Shown here in pieces: positions 1-6,731 of a DNA stretch of 15,320 nucleotides (position 1 is its first letter; the number at the start of each line of letters is the position of its first letter). The DNA is from Syntrophomonas sp. UBA4922. GTDB taxonomy: Bacteria; Bacillota; Syntrophomonadia; Syntrophomonadales; Syntrophomonadaceae. The stretch is taken from NCBI GenBank assembly GCA_002398825.1, contig DHBS01000014.1, forward strand, positions 99,081 through 114,400, given 5' to 3'. Under the pieces are notes generated by a model. That model saw only the letters and a list, made by a program, of their open reading frames with translations. It had not been told where the DNA came from and did not search any database. The translations under genes and the position numbers were made by a program.

Positions 1-486
1 GGCACAATAGCTGCAGCGATTGTCACAGCCGTCGGCAATGCGCAGATAAGCCATACCCGGAGGAGTAGTAAGTATTCGCCCCGTCCAGGCCTGTGACTGT
101 CTTTCAGGTTCCGCGCAAGCTGTCACCCGCTGTCCAGACTGAATCGCTTCTATAATTTTATCAATCTCATCGCAATGAGAGATGCCTAATACACCGTCCA
201 GCTCAGGCATCTCTTCCATCAAATATGATCCATATCTTTGCGCCATGCATCCTGCTACCACAAGGTATTTAAGGCTTCCACGGCTCTTTAAAAGACCGGT
301 TTCAATGATCCGGTCAATTGCTTCTTGACGGGCCTCCTCAATGAAAGCACAGGTATTTATTATTATCAGATCCGCTTTTTCGGGCTGGGATACCAATTTA
401 TAACCGGCTTTTTTAAGCCGGTATAGTATTATTTCACTATCAACTCTGTTTTTGGAACATCCCAGACTAATCAGGCCTACATTCAC
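1..486 (-). CDS. rimO: Ribosomal protein S12 methylthiotransferase RimO, N-terminal 162 codons (runs off left edge)
   Basis: Radical-SAM methylthiotransferase that adds a methylthio group to the conserved aspartate of ribosomal protein S12 in the cytoplasm. Seen: the N-terminal UPF0004 domain begins NVGLISLGCSKNRVDSE, close to the RimO signature; its three cluster-binding cysteines are residues 10, 46 and 80. The radical-SAM CxxxCxxC cluster follows at residues 154, 158 and 161, ending at the window edge, so the rest of the SAM barrel and the TRAM domain are outside. The start is GTG at 484-486, with AAAGGA at 495-500 eight bases upstream; this ribosome site sits next to the rodZ stop, so the two genes are probably co-transcribed. 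The sister enzyme MiaB (tRNA) has the same architecture; the LGCSKN..DSE wording and the position after rodZ favour RimO. Confidence 0.93.
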   Translation of the reverse strand, partial: MNVGLISLGCSKNRVDSEIILYRLKKAGYKLVSQPEKADLIIINTCAFIEEARQEAIDRIIETGLLKSRGSLKYLVVAGCMAQRYGSYLMEEMPELDGVLGISHCDEIDKIIEAIQSGQRVTACAEPERQSQAWTGRILTTPPGMAYLRIADGCDNRCSYCA

Positions 487-501
487 TGGAGAAATCCTTT
501 A

Positions 502-1257
502 CTATGAACTCAAGCGGGCCACCCGGAATTCCTTGTGGATAACCTCGCCGCTTTCGCCCAGGGGACCAATTTTGTCGCCATTATAATAAACCTCGATACC
601 CCCGGCGTTGCCTACTGTCAATAAGACCGCCTCCCGGCCTTCAAAAACCTGTTCCTGTCCGGCAGTCAGGGTGCTCGAGAACACTGTCTCCCCGTCTACT
701 ATGGCTTTCACCCAGCAGTCGCTCAGAGCCGCGACGCGCACCGTTGCGCTCATATCCCGCTCATCGGTTTGGGCAGGATCGCCGGCAGGATTATTATTCT
801 GCTCCTCAGGCCCGGGGGCAGTTGGGTTTTGCTGCTGCGAGGTTGGGTTTTGGGCCACATTGGGGCTGTGGTTGGAAATGGCGCCGACAATCATGTTCCC
901 CACCCATAAAGCCACCAGCAGAAAGGCGCCAGCCACCACAACATTGCGCCAGTTCATGGCCAGAAACTGGAATTCCGGCCCGGACTTTTGGGGTTGAGGC
1001 TGCGTTATTTCGGCTTCTTCTTCATAGCCATAAGCCATTTCCACGAACAAGGCCACCAATACCTCATCGTCCAGATGCAGATAGCGGGCGTATTTTTTGA
1101 CAAATCCAGTGGCATACACTTTTGGTGGCAGGATATTAAATCTTTCTTTTTCAATCGCATCCAGGTACAGCTTGCGAATTTTAGTTTCCTCTTCAATATG
1201 TTCAAGAGTCAGTCCCAGACTCTCTCTTTTCTCTTTAAAAACTTGACCAAATTGCAT
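502..1257 (-). CDS. rodZ: RodZ-like helix-turn-helix membrane protein (cell shape)
   Basis: Cytoskeleton-associated protein that, in the RodZ family, links MreB filaments to the membrane and supports cell elongation. Seen in 251 residues: an N-terminal Xre-type helix-turn-helix domain (about 3-70, beginning FGQVFKEKRESLGLTLEHI, with the family's LPPKVYATGFVKKYARYL stretch), an acidic/Gln-rich linker, one membrane segment at about 105-127 (VVVAGAFLLVALWVGNMIVG), a low-complexity Q/N/P-rich extracellular linker (about 130-168), and a C-terminal DUF4115-type beta domain (about 172-240). This is the full RodZ plan with usual length. AAGGAG at 1266-1271 precedes the ATG by eight bases. It is followed closely by rimO, as in many Firmicutes (B. 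subtilis YmfM). A hyphenated palindrome lies just upstream. Confidence 0.9.
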   Translation of the reverse strand: MQFGQVFKEKRESLGLTLEHIEEETKIRKLYLDAIEKERFNILPPKVYATGFVKKYARYLHLDDEVLVALFVEMAYGYEEEAEITQPQPQKSGPEFQFLAMNWRNVVVAGAFLLVALWVGNMIVGAISNHSPNVAQNPTSQQQNPTAPGPEEQNNNPAGDPAQTDERDMSATVRVAALSDCWVKAIVDGETVFSSTLTAGQEQVFEGREAVLLTVGNAGGIEVYYNGDKIGPLGESGEVIHKEFRVARLSS

Positions 1258-1279
1258 GTTCTCAACTCCTTCTAATGGT

Positions 1280-1298
1280 CAATAAAACGGTTTTATTG
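1280..1298. promoter_or_regulatory. 19-bp perfect hyphenated palindrome upstream of rodZ
   Basis: CAATAAAAC and GTTTTATTG form nine-base arms around a single central G. It lies nine bases upstream of the rodZ ribosome site, between the PfkB-like regulator gene and rodZ. A one-base centre and AT-rich arms do not suit a terminator hairpin, and no T-run follows; the shape is that of a dimeric-regulator operator. Which protein binds it is unknown; the adjacent winged-helix protein is a candidate by position only. Confidence 0.4.
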
Positions 1299-1300
1299 GC

Positions 1301-1330
1301 ATCATGACCCAACAGACGCAATACCCACAC
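1301..1330 (-). repeat. Extra copy of the 3' end of the PfkB-like gene (30-bp direct repeat, copy A)
   Basis: This 30-base stretch matches 1368-1397 at 28 of 30 positions. Read on the minus strand it spells VGIASVGS-stop, against VGTASVGS-stop at the true end of the upstream gene. The sequence between the copies (1331-1367) has no counterpart elsewhere nearby. It looks like the remnant of a duplicated 3' end or of a mostly deleted tandem paralogue. Confidence 0.75.
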
Positions 1331-1367
1331 ACCGAAGGGCAATGATTAACTATGTCTTGTACTACCA

Positions 1368-1397
1368 ATCATGACCCGACAGACGCAGTACCCACAC
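1368..1397 (-). repeat. 30-bp direct repeat, copy B (inside the end of the PfkB-like gene)
   Basis: Partner of 1301-1330, with two mismatches. It covers the last eight sense codons and the stop of the winged-helix/PfkB-like gene. Confidence 0.75.
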
Positions 1398-2334
1398 CCA
1401 TGCGGATGGCTTGCCGCAGGGGATAGTTGTTGGAAAGGCCATAAACCAAGCCGCATAATAGGTACAACAATTGCCGGGCATGATGAAACGATTGATTGGG
1501 TAACAAGGGATATTCCTGAATACCACGATGGTTCATATGCATCACTGCGGAATGACCGTCTGTGATGATACAGTGGTCCATTCCCGCTTCAATCAACTCC
1601 TGAATACGGCTGCGATGAAAATCGAACTGTACTATATCCGCCAAACCAAGTACTAACAGATGATAACCTTCCAGATATCGGGGAATGAGCTGGTCAGCTT
1701 CCAGGCTCAAACAAGTACACAGGCAGGGCAGTTTTTCACCGTCCTTGTGAATCGCCTTGCGGTACACATATTCCTGCCAAACCGGTTCAACCACCAGCCA
1801 CTCGCAATTAAATATAACCCATTCCCGTAAATTTAACGCCTTTTCATAATCATCGGGGAAAAAGCCTTCCTTAAATAGTATTTCCCCATTACACCTTACC
1901 TGACGGGTGGTGCGCTTGTTATTATGACGGTATATATTGGATATGTCGACTTTTTTTCGGGCTAACTGACTCAAAATCAGTTCTCCCTGTTCATCATTGC
2001 CGATAACCGATACTATTTTTACATTTGAGCCAAAATCCGCCAGGGACTGACTGGCTTTAAAAGCAAATCCGCCCCAACTGATATCAATTGACGGTACTCC
2101 GCCCTCATCTTCGACATCCACTACCAGCAGGCAGTTTCCCAGGACTACAACCGAAACCACCTCATTGAGCACATAGCCTTTACCAAGAATTACTCCCTTT
2201 TTCATCAGGTTGGAGATGTGCACCGCCACCGAAGAGCGGGTAATTCCAAACCTTCGGGCTATTTCCTCCTGGGAAATAAGGGGTTCCTTCTTGAGTAAAT
2301 CAAGGATTTCCTTTTCCCGGAAGGTCAACCGCAT
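1369..2334 (-). CDS. Winged-helix regulator fused to a degenerate PfkB (ribokinase-family) domain
   Basis: A 321-residue cytoplasmic protein. Seen: an N-terminal winged-helix DNA-binding domain (about 4-57: FREKEILDLLKKEPLISQEE, then IARRFGITRSSVAVHISNL), then a ribokinase-like fold with its N-terminal substrate-side signature (about 86-116: SWGGFAFKASQSLADFGSNV followed by IGNDEQGE). HTH-PfkB fusions are known, for example around E. coli YeiI. The kinase signature DTxGAGD is absent: the region before GLVYGL (296-301) reads NQSFHHARQLLYLLC, so the catalytic Asp and anion hole are missing, and the protein stops at ASVGS where family members continue. I infer a ligand-sensing regulator without kinase activity. 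ATG start with AAGGGG six bases upstream; 39 bp after spoIIIE, so likely the same operon. The ligand is unknown. Confidence 0.85.
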   Translation of the reverse strand: MRLTFREKEILDLLKKEPLISQEEIARRFGITRSSVAVHISNLMKKGVILGKGYVLNEVVSVVVLGNCLLVVDVEDEGGVPSIDISWGGFAFKASQSLADFGSNVKIVSVIGNDEQGELILSQLARKKVDISNIYRHNNKRTTRQVRCNGEILFKEGFFPDDYEKALNLREWVIFNCEWLVVEPVWQEYVYRKAIHKDGEKLPCLCTCLSLEADQLIPRYLEGYHLLVLGLADIVQFDFHRSRIQELIEAGMDHCIITDGHSAVMHMNHRGIQEYPLLPNQSFHHARQLLYLLCGLVYGLSNNYPLRQAIRMGVGTASVGS

Positions 2335-2373
2335 ACTAATCCCCTTACTGAACGTTGATCTCTAATTTTCATA

Positions 2374-4620
2374 CTAACATAGTTTATTCCTGGCGTATAG
2401 CTTTTCAAATTGCTCTTCATCGATCAAAACTTCACGCCGTTTATTGCTGTCCTGCTCGGATATCAGGCCTCTTTCTTCCATGATATCCACCAGCCGGGCG
2501 GCTCGGGCATAACCCACCCGTAAACGCCGCTGCAAGAGTGAAACCGAGGCTTTTTTACCGTCCACAAAAATTTTCAAAGCGTCCCAGAAGAGTTCGTCAT
2601 CGGTTCCGTCAGCCTCTTCGTTGTCGGCGAGCTCCAATTCTTCAATCTCATTAACAGGTTCATCAAGATTAAACTGTGCTTTAATAAAGTCCACGGTTTT
2701 TTCAATATCCCGGTCGGAGACAAAAGCTCCCTGAATCCTGAACGGTTTCGCCGCTCCTACCGGCAGGAACAGCATATCCCCTTTACCCAGCAGTTTCTCT
2801 GCCCCACCGGCGTCCAATATGGTGCGGGAATCGGTCTGGGATGAGACTGCGAAGGCTATCCGGGAAGGGATATTGGCTTTGATGATCCCAGTGACCACGT
2901 CTACTGAAGGCCTCTGAGTAGCTACGATCAAATGCATTCCGGCGGCACGGGCCATTTGAGCCAGCCGGCAGATAGCATCTTCCACATCTACCGGAGCCAC
3001 CATCATCAGATCTGCCAGCTCATCAATGACAATAACTATATAGGGCAGTTTGTCAGTGCTTATCTGATTATAACGTTGAATATCCCGAGCCCCGCTGCTG
3101 GCAAAGAGCTGATAGCGCTTTTCCATCTCTCGAACCATCCAGCGCAGGATTAAAGAGGCCTTTTTAGGATCAGTGACCACCGGGGTCATCAGGTGCGGAA
3201 TGCCGTTATAAATCGTCAGTTCCACCATTTTCGGGTCGATGAAAACCATTTTCAACTCGGAGGGGGTGCTGTGATATAACATGCTCATAATAATACAGTT
3301 CAAGCATACACTTTTGCCCGAGCCGGTGGAGCCAGCGATTAATAGATGGGGCATATCATGCAAACGGGCCACTACCGCATTGCCGCTGATATCTTCCCCC
3401 AGGGCGAAAGCCAGCGGGCTTTTCAACTTCTTGAAGGCCGGGGCGGAAATCAAACTGCGCAGGCCCACACTTAGTATTTTGCGGTTCGGTACTTCAATGC
3501 CTATGGCGGCCTTACCCGGTATAGGAGCTTCAATGCGTATGCCGGGGGCGGCCAGGTTTAATTGCAGGTCATCGGTCAGGCTGATGATGCGGCTGATTTT
3601 CACCCCGGCCCCCGGGGTCAGCTCATAGCGGGTTACAGCCGGGCCGCAGCTGACCTGATTGACCTTAACCGCTACCCCGAAGCTGGCAAAAGTATCCTCC
3701 AAAACGGTGATGCTTTCTTTTATATTCTTCTTATCGATCAGACGCTCATTGCTAACATCGTTTAACAATTCCAGGGGGGGCAGACAATAATGCTCTTCCT
3801 GACGCGGCCGGGTTTTGATCAGCTGCAGGGGCGGCACCGGTTCGATATCGGCCAGGGCGGCCGCCACCGGCAACGGTTGCTGTATGTCCACAATAGGAAC
3901 CGGGGGGCGTTCTTCCCGGGGGGACGATGCCTCGGCGCTGTCAATAATCAAAGGGGCTGCAGTGACTGTTTTAGAGCCGCTTTCTTCGGCTGCGGCCTGA
4001 TAAAACATGACCTCATCAAGCCGGGATTTGGCCTGCAGGGCGCCCTGCTGCAGTCTTTTAAAAACTGTCGCCGCCGGCTGGTCGATGAGCAGGAGCAGCC
4101 CCAGCAAGGTGCCGAATAATGCCAGTATGCCCAATCCCACATTTCCCACCAGCTGGATCAAGAGGTAAGCCATACTGCCGCCCAGATAACCGCCGCCCAG
4201 ACTGGCTTGCCCGGCTTCCCAGGCATTCATGCCCGACGGGGTTTTATAAACCGCAAATAATGTTATACCAACTAGCCCGAGCATGCTTAAGCCCCACATT
4301 TGCGTTGACCAGGTCTTCTTGTTTATCCCCAGGTGGGCCGACCATCCCAGAATGAACAAGGGCCCTAATACAGCCCCATCCCCGAAGGCATATTCCAAAG
4401 CCGCCTTGATGCCGGTCCCCAGCCAGCCGATGATACGGCTGTCATCGGGAAGGCCCTGGGCTTTGCGCAGACTGACATAGGCAAAGACCGCCAGGGTAAA
4501 GGCTACCAGTGACAAAATATCATATTTTAGATGTTCAATGGGACCGGGCGACTTAGGCTCAGCTGGCGCCGTTACCTTTACCGTCCGGGTCCTGGGGGTG
4601 CTCTTTTTCTTGGCTGCCAT
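2374..4620 (-). CDS. spoIIIE: DNA translocase SpoIIIE/FtsK
   Basis: Membrane-anchored hexameric ATPase that pumps chromosomal DNA through the division or sporulation septum. Seen, counting from the chosen start (748 residues): a basic N-terminus; membrane segments at about 34-51, 82-99, 108-125 and one or two within 148-179; a Pro/Glu-rich linker to about 285; the FtsK alpha/beta motor with Walker A GSTGSGKS at 430-437, Walker B IVIVIDE at 528-534 and TQRPSVD at 568-574; and the DNA-reading gamma winged helix at about 674-737. The ATG at 4618-4620 (MAAKKKS) has GGGGAGG five bases upstream. The frame stays open to a GTG at 4719, but that start has no ribosome site. It lies 109 bp after uppP. 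The name spoIIIE rather than ftsK rests on gene neighbourhood and on this being a spore former. Confidence 0.95.
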   Translation of the reverse strand: MAAKKKSTPRTRTVKVTAPAEPKSPGPIEHLKYDILSLVAFTLAVFAYVSLRKAQGLPDDSRIIGWLGTGIKAALEYAFGDGAVLGPLFILGWSAHLGINKKTWSTQMWGLSMLGLVGITLFAVYKTPSGMNAWEAGQASLGGGYLGGSMAYLLIQLVGNVGLGILALFGTLLGLLLLIDQPAATVFKRLQQGALQAKSRLDEVMFYQAAAEESGSKTVTAAPLIIDSAEASSPREERPPVPIVDIQQPLPVAAALADIEPVPPLQLIKTRPRQEEHYCLPPLELLNDVSNERLIDKKNIKESITVLEDTFASFGVAVKVNQVSCGPAVTRYELTPGAGVKISRIISLTDDLQLNLAAPGIRIEAPIPGKAAIGIEVPNRKILSVGLRSLISAPAFKKLKSPLAFALGEDISGNAVVARLHDMPHLLIAGSTGSGKSVCLNCIIMSMLYHSTPSELKMVFIDPKMVELTIYNGIPHLMTPVVTDPKKASLILRWMVREMEKRYQLFASSGARDIQRYNQISTDKLPYIVIVIDELADLMMVAPVDVEDAICRLAQMARAAGMHLIVATQRPSVDVVTGIIKANIPSRIAFAVSSQTDSRTILDAGGAEKLLGKGDMLFLPVGAAKPFRIQGAFVSDRDIEKTVDFIKAQFNLDEPVNEIEELELADNEEADGTDDELFWDALKIFVDGKKASVSLLQRRLRVGYARAARLVDIMEERGLISEQDSNKRREVLIDEEQFEKLYARNKLC

Positions 4621-4729
4621 CACGGCCTCCCCATACTGCCGCCTGAATGGGCGGATGGATTTAATGGTAAATTTCTCCTGTATTACGTGAATTCCTGCCT
4701 CTCCAGAGGCCAAACCCACAACATATTTA

Positions 4730-5515
4730 TTATGTAAAGTAAATCACCAGAGTAACTATTCCCAGTGCCCACACATACCAGGAAAACACCGATAAGCGGC
4801 CTTGATTCACCAGTCGCAGCACCACTTTAATGGCAACATAGCCGAAAAAGGCTGCGGAAAACAAACCGGCGGCAATAGCTGATCCCGGTATGGAGGCCAT
4901 GGCCTCTGTTCCTAAATCCTTTAATTCTAATAAACCTGCTCCCAGAATAACCGGAATGGAGAGCAGAAAGGAAAAACGCGCCGCAAAAGGCCGTTCCATT
5001 CCAACCAAAAGCCCGGCCGAAATGGTGGAGCCCGATCTGGAAATCCCCGGTATTATGGCAATGGCCTGCAGAAGGCCGACCCAAAGCACATCTTTGTAAC
5101 TGGTCTCCCTGATTTCTTTCAAACCAGGCTTGGCCAGGGCCCATTTCTCGGATACCATCAAGACTGCCCCGGTTATCAGCAAACCTATGCCGACCACCAG
5201 TAGTGATTTAAAGGTCTGCTCGAAAATGGGTTCCAGTAAAAACCCGGCCAGTGCGGCCGGAATGCAGCCCACTACTATCAAAAGCGTCAGTTTGCTCCAG
5301 GGCTTTCTCAACAGTTCTGCGATATCGCTCCAAAAGGCAATAAAAACCGCCACCAGGGTCCCAATATGCACCAGAACATCAAATGCCAGCGGGGTATTCT
5401 GCAGGCCCAAGAGATGTTGAAAAATAATCAGATGCCCGGAACTGCTGACCGGCAAAAACTCGGTCAATCCTTGTACTGCGCCCAGGATTAGGGCTTGTAT
5501 CACTGTCAAAATCAT
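4730..5515 (-). CDS. uppP: Undecaprenyl-diphosphate phosphatase UppP (BacA)
   Basis: Integral membrane enzyme that removes a phosphate from undecaprenyl diphosphate, regenerating the lipid carrier for peptidoglycan; overproduction classically gives bacitracin resistance. Seen in 261 residues, the normal family length: motif 1 QGLTEFLPVSSSGHL (15-29, with Glu19 and the SSSGH loop), His50 in DVLVHIGTL, and motif 2 PGISRSGST (156-164) with the conserved Arg160. Six to eight hydrophobic segments span the protein. GGGAGG lies only three bases before the ATG, a short spacing; the TTG two codons later would be better spaced, so the start may be off by two codons. It appears to be the first gene of the uppP-spoIIIE-regulator-rodZ-rimO run and has its own promoter. 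In B. subtilis uppP is not in this neighbourhood. Confidence 0.96.
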   Translation of the reverse strand: MILTVIQALILGAVQGLTEFLPVSSSGHLIIFQHLLGLQNTPLAFDVLVHIGTLVAVFIAFWSDIAELLRKPWSKLTLLIVVGCIPAALAGFLLEPIFEQTFKSLLVVGIGLLITGAVLMVSEKWALAKPGLKEIRETSYKDVLWVGLLQAIAIIPGISRSGSTISAGLLVGMERPFAARFSFLLSIPVILGAGLLELKDLGTEAMASIPGSAIAAGLFSAAFFGYVAIKVVLRLVNQGRLSVFSWYVWALGIVTLVIYFT

Positions 5516-5541
5516 ATACCTCCCAGAAAACTACTTAGTAA

Positions 5542-5547
5542 ATTATA
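5542..5547 (-). promoter_or_regulatory. Extended -10 promoter for uppP
   Basis: On the minus strand TGCTATAAT is a perfect extended -10 (TGnTATAAT). No good -35 lies 17 bases upstream, as is usual for extended -10 promoters. Transcription would begin around 5535, leaving a leader of about 20 bases. Confidence 0.6.
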
Positions 5548-5675
5548 GCACAGCTGCTGCAAAACATACCCATTTCCTGGCGATGAGCGCTCTTTAATCG
5601 CAGCATCTCATGGTGTAGGTTTTATCGGCCCGGGGCATGCTAATTAAAGAATTCATCAAGGAAGGGGTAATTTTG

Positions 5676-6377
5676 TTGACAGAGCCAAACCTCCCCAATC
5701 AGGAAGAACCGAAACAAGAAGATAAAATCAGTGCCATCAAAGAACTGGGTACTCCCGAAGTCCCCGGGTTCAAGAGCGACATCCATTGCCTGACCATCAG
5801 CGGTCAAATCGAGGGGCATATGGTATTGCCGCCGCAAAACAAAACCACCAAGTACGAACACTTTATTCCCCAGCTGGTAGCTGTGGAAGAAAATCCTAAC
5901 ATCAAAGGGCTGTTGATCGTAATGAATACGGTGGGGGGGGATGTTGAAGCAGGCTTAGCCTTATCTGAAATGATAGCCTCCCTATCCAAGCCGACTGTTT
6001 CTATCGTAATGGGCGGAGGACATTCTATCGGGGCCGCTATTGCGGTAAGCTCCGACTATTCTCTGATAGCGCCCACAGCCACCATGACCATACATCCTAT
6101 ACGCCTTACCGGCCTGGTCATCGGGGTTCCTCAGACCTACGAGTACCTGGATAAGATGCAGGACCGGGTGGTGCGTTTCGTGGTGGAGCATTCCCATATA
6201 AGCGAGGAGACTTTTCGTGAGCTGATGTTTAGGACCGGCAGCCTGGCCAGGGACATCGGAACGGTTCTGGTGGGCGAAGATGCGGTAAGATGCGGTTTGA
6301 TCGACGCAGTTGGGGGTATTCGCGATGCCATCGCCAAAATCAATCAACTGAAAGAACAGAAGGGGCTTTTGCAATGA
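5676..6377 (+). CDS. tepA: ClpP-like serine protease TepA
   Basis: Member of the ClpP/crotonase fold family called translocation-enhancing protein TepA (B. subtilis YmfB). Seen in 233 residues: an acidic, Lys/Gln-rich N-terminus; the beta strand LTISGQIEGHMVLPPQNKTT; the oxyanion-loop glycines of VMNTVGGDVEAG; the nucleophile region VMGGGHSIGAA with Ser117; and His140 in MTIHPIRLTG. Both residues match the Ser and His of the ClpP triad, so it looks active. I chose TTG at 5676 because AAGGAAGGGG ends eight bases before it; the in-frame ATG at 5637 has no ribosome site. The gene overlaps ylzJ by ATGA. It is encoded opposite to both flanking blocks, whereas in B. subtilis tepA runs with rnjB and spoIIIE. 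Its substrate is not known from sequence. Confidence 0.9.
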   Translation: MTEPNLPNQEEPKQEDKISAIKELGTPEVPGFKSDIHCLTISGQIEGHMVLPPQNKTTKYEHFIPQLVAVEENPNIKGLLIVMNTVGGDVEAGLALSEMIASLSKPTVSIVMGGGHSIGAAIAVSSDYSLIAPTATMTIHPIRLTGLVIGVPQTYEYLDKMQDRVVRFVVEHSHISEETFRELMFRTGSLARDIGTVLVGEDAVRCGLIDAVGGIRDAIAKINQLKEQKGLLQ

Positions 6378-6598
6378 TAATGTACTCGCCTGATCCCATG
6401 AGCCTGGTTTCCTGGGAGACGCCCAACAGCATAAAGATACCCCTGGCTTCGGGCGGCCATATACTGGCGGAAAGTGCCGAAAGCAACCGTATTCGCATTG
6501 TCTCGGTCTGCAGCACCGATCCCATGGACTTCCTGGATTTGCGCTATCAGCCCGGCAACATCCTGAGCCTGGATCCCAGTACCGGCCGTTTGGAATAA
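6374..6598 (+). CDS. YlzJ-like small protein
   Basis: A 74-residue protein starting MIMYSPDPMSLVSWETPNSI. Small proteins of the YlzJ-like family follow tepA in many Firmicutes; position, size and the opening (Y-x-P-x-P, then E) match, but its function is not established. Seen: mixed beta-type composition, no membrane segment or signal peptide, two recurring S/D-P motifs (CSTDPMD and SLDPSTG). The ATG overlaps the tepA stop (ATGA), with GAAGGGG eight bases upstream inside tepA, so translation is probably coupled. A second ATG at 6380 is possible. It shares no gene with the convergent rnj unit beyond it. Confidence 0.8.
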   Translation: MIMYSPDPMSLVSWETPNSIKIPLASGGHILAESAESNRIRIVSVCSTDPMDFLDLRYQPGNILSLDPSTGRLE

Positions 6599-6613
6599 AA
6601 ATTACGAAACTGT

Positions 6614-6631
6614 CCCCAAAGGGGCGTTTTT
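6614..6631 (+). terminator. Possible terminator after tepA-ylzJ
   Basis: CCCC-AAA-GGGG, a short four-pair stem, is followed by CG and five Ts, 16 bases after the ylzJ stop. The stem is short, so this is weak evidence on its own; the larger palindrome at 6654-6721 may also help end transcription. Confidence 0.35.
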
Positions 6632-6653
6632 CTAGTGTTTGACCAAGATGTTT

Positions 6654-6721
6654 TCTGACGCCAGAGGGAAAAATGACAAAAAGGGCCGTCCCCAATTGTC
6701 ACCTTCTCCTCTGGCATCAGA
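6654..6721. repeat. REP-like palindromic element in the convergent ylzJ/rnj gap
   Basis: Outer inverted arms of 14 bases (TCTGACGCCAGAGG against CCTCTGGCATCAGA, one mismatch that can be G-U on one strand), a nested six-base pair TGACAA/TTGTCA, and an inner GGG/CCC. The core on the minus strand reads GGGGACGG inside TGACA-type arms. From memory, cores of this kind recur in Firmicutes genomes near IS200-like (Y1, RAYT) transposases. There is no long T-run, so it is not a typical terminator. It starts 11 bases past the rnj stop. Confidence 0.6.
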
Positions 6722-6731
6722 CGCTGTCTTG

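Noticed and set aside
608..997. Long open frames opposite rodZ, spoIIIE, rnj and other genes
   Set aside because: They lie inside genes with clear family matches, have no ribosome sites, and show no recognisable domains; they are shadow frames.
4640..4710. Hairpins GCCTC/GAGGC and CCGCC/GGCGG between uppP and spoIIIE as terminator or riboswitch
   Set aside because: Stems are only five bases, no T-run follows, and no riboswitch sequence is recognisable.
4621..4719. N-terminal extension of SpoIIIE starting at a GTG at 4719
   Set aside because: No ribosome site precedes that GTG, whereas GGGGAGG lies five bases before the ATG at 4620; the extra residues have no membrane or known FtsK feature.
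5637..5675. tepA start at the ATG at 5637
   Set aside because: No ribosome site before it; AAGGAAGGGG within this stretch fits the TTG at 5676. Kept as an alternative only.
5982..6695. 237-codon minus-strand frame opposite tepA and ylzJ
   Set aside because: It is antisense to two recognised genes, and its composition (Cys-, Pro-, Arg-rich) is not protein-like.
6374..6731. Insertion sequence or transposase gene near the palindromic element
   Set aside because: No transposase frame is present in the window; only the palindrome remains.
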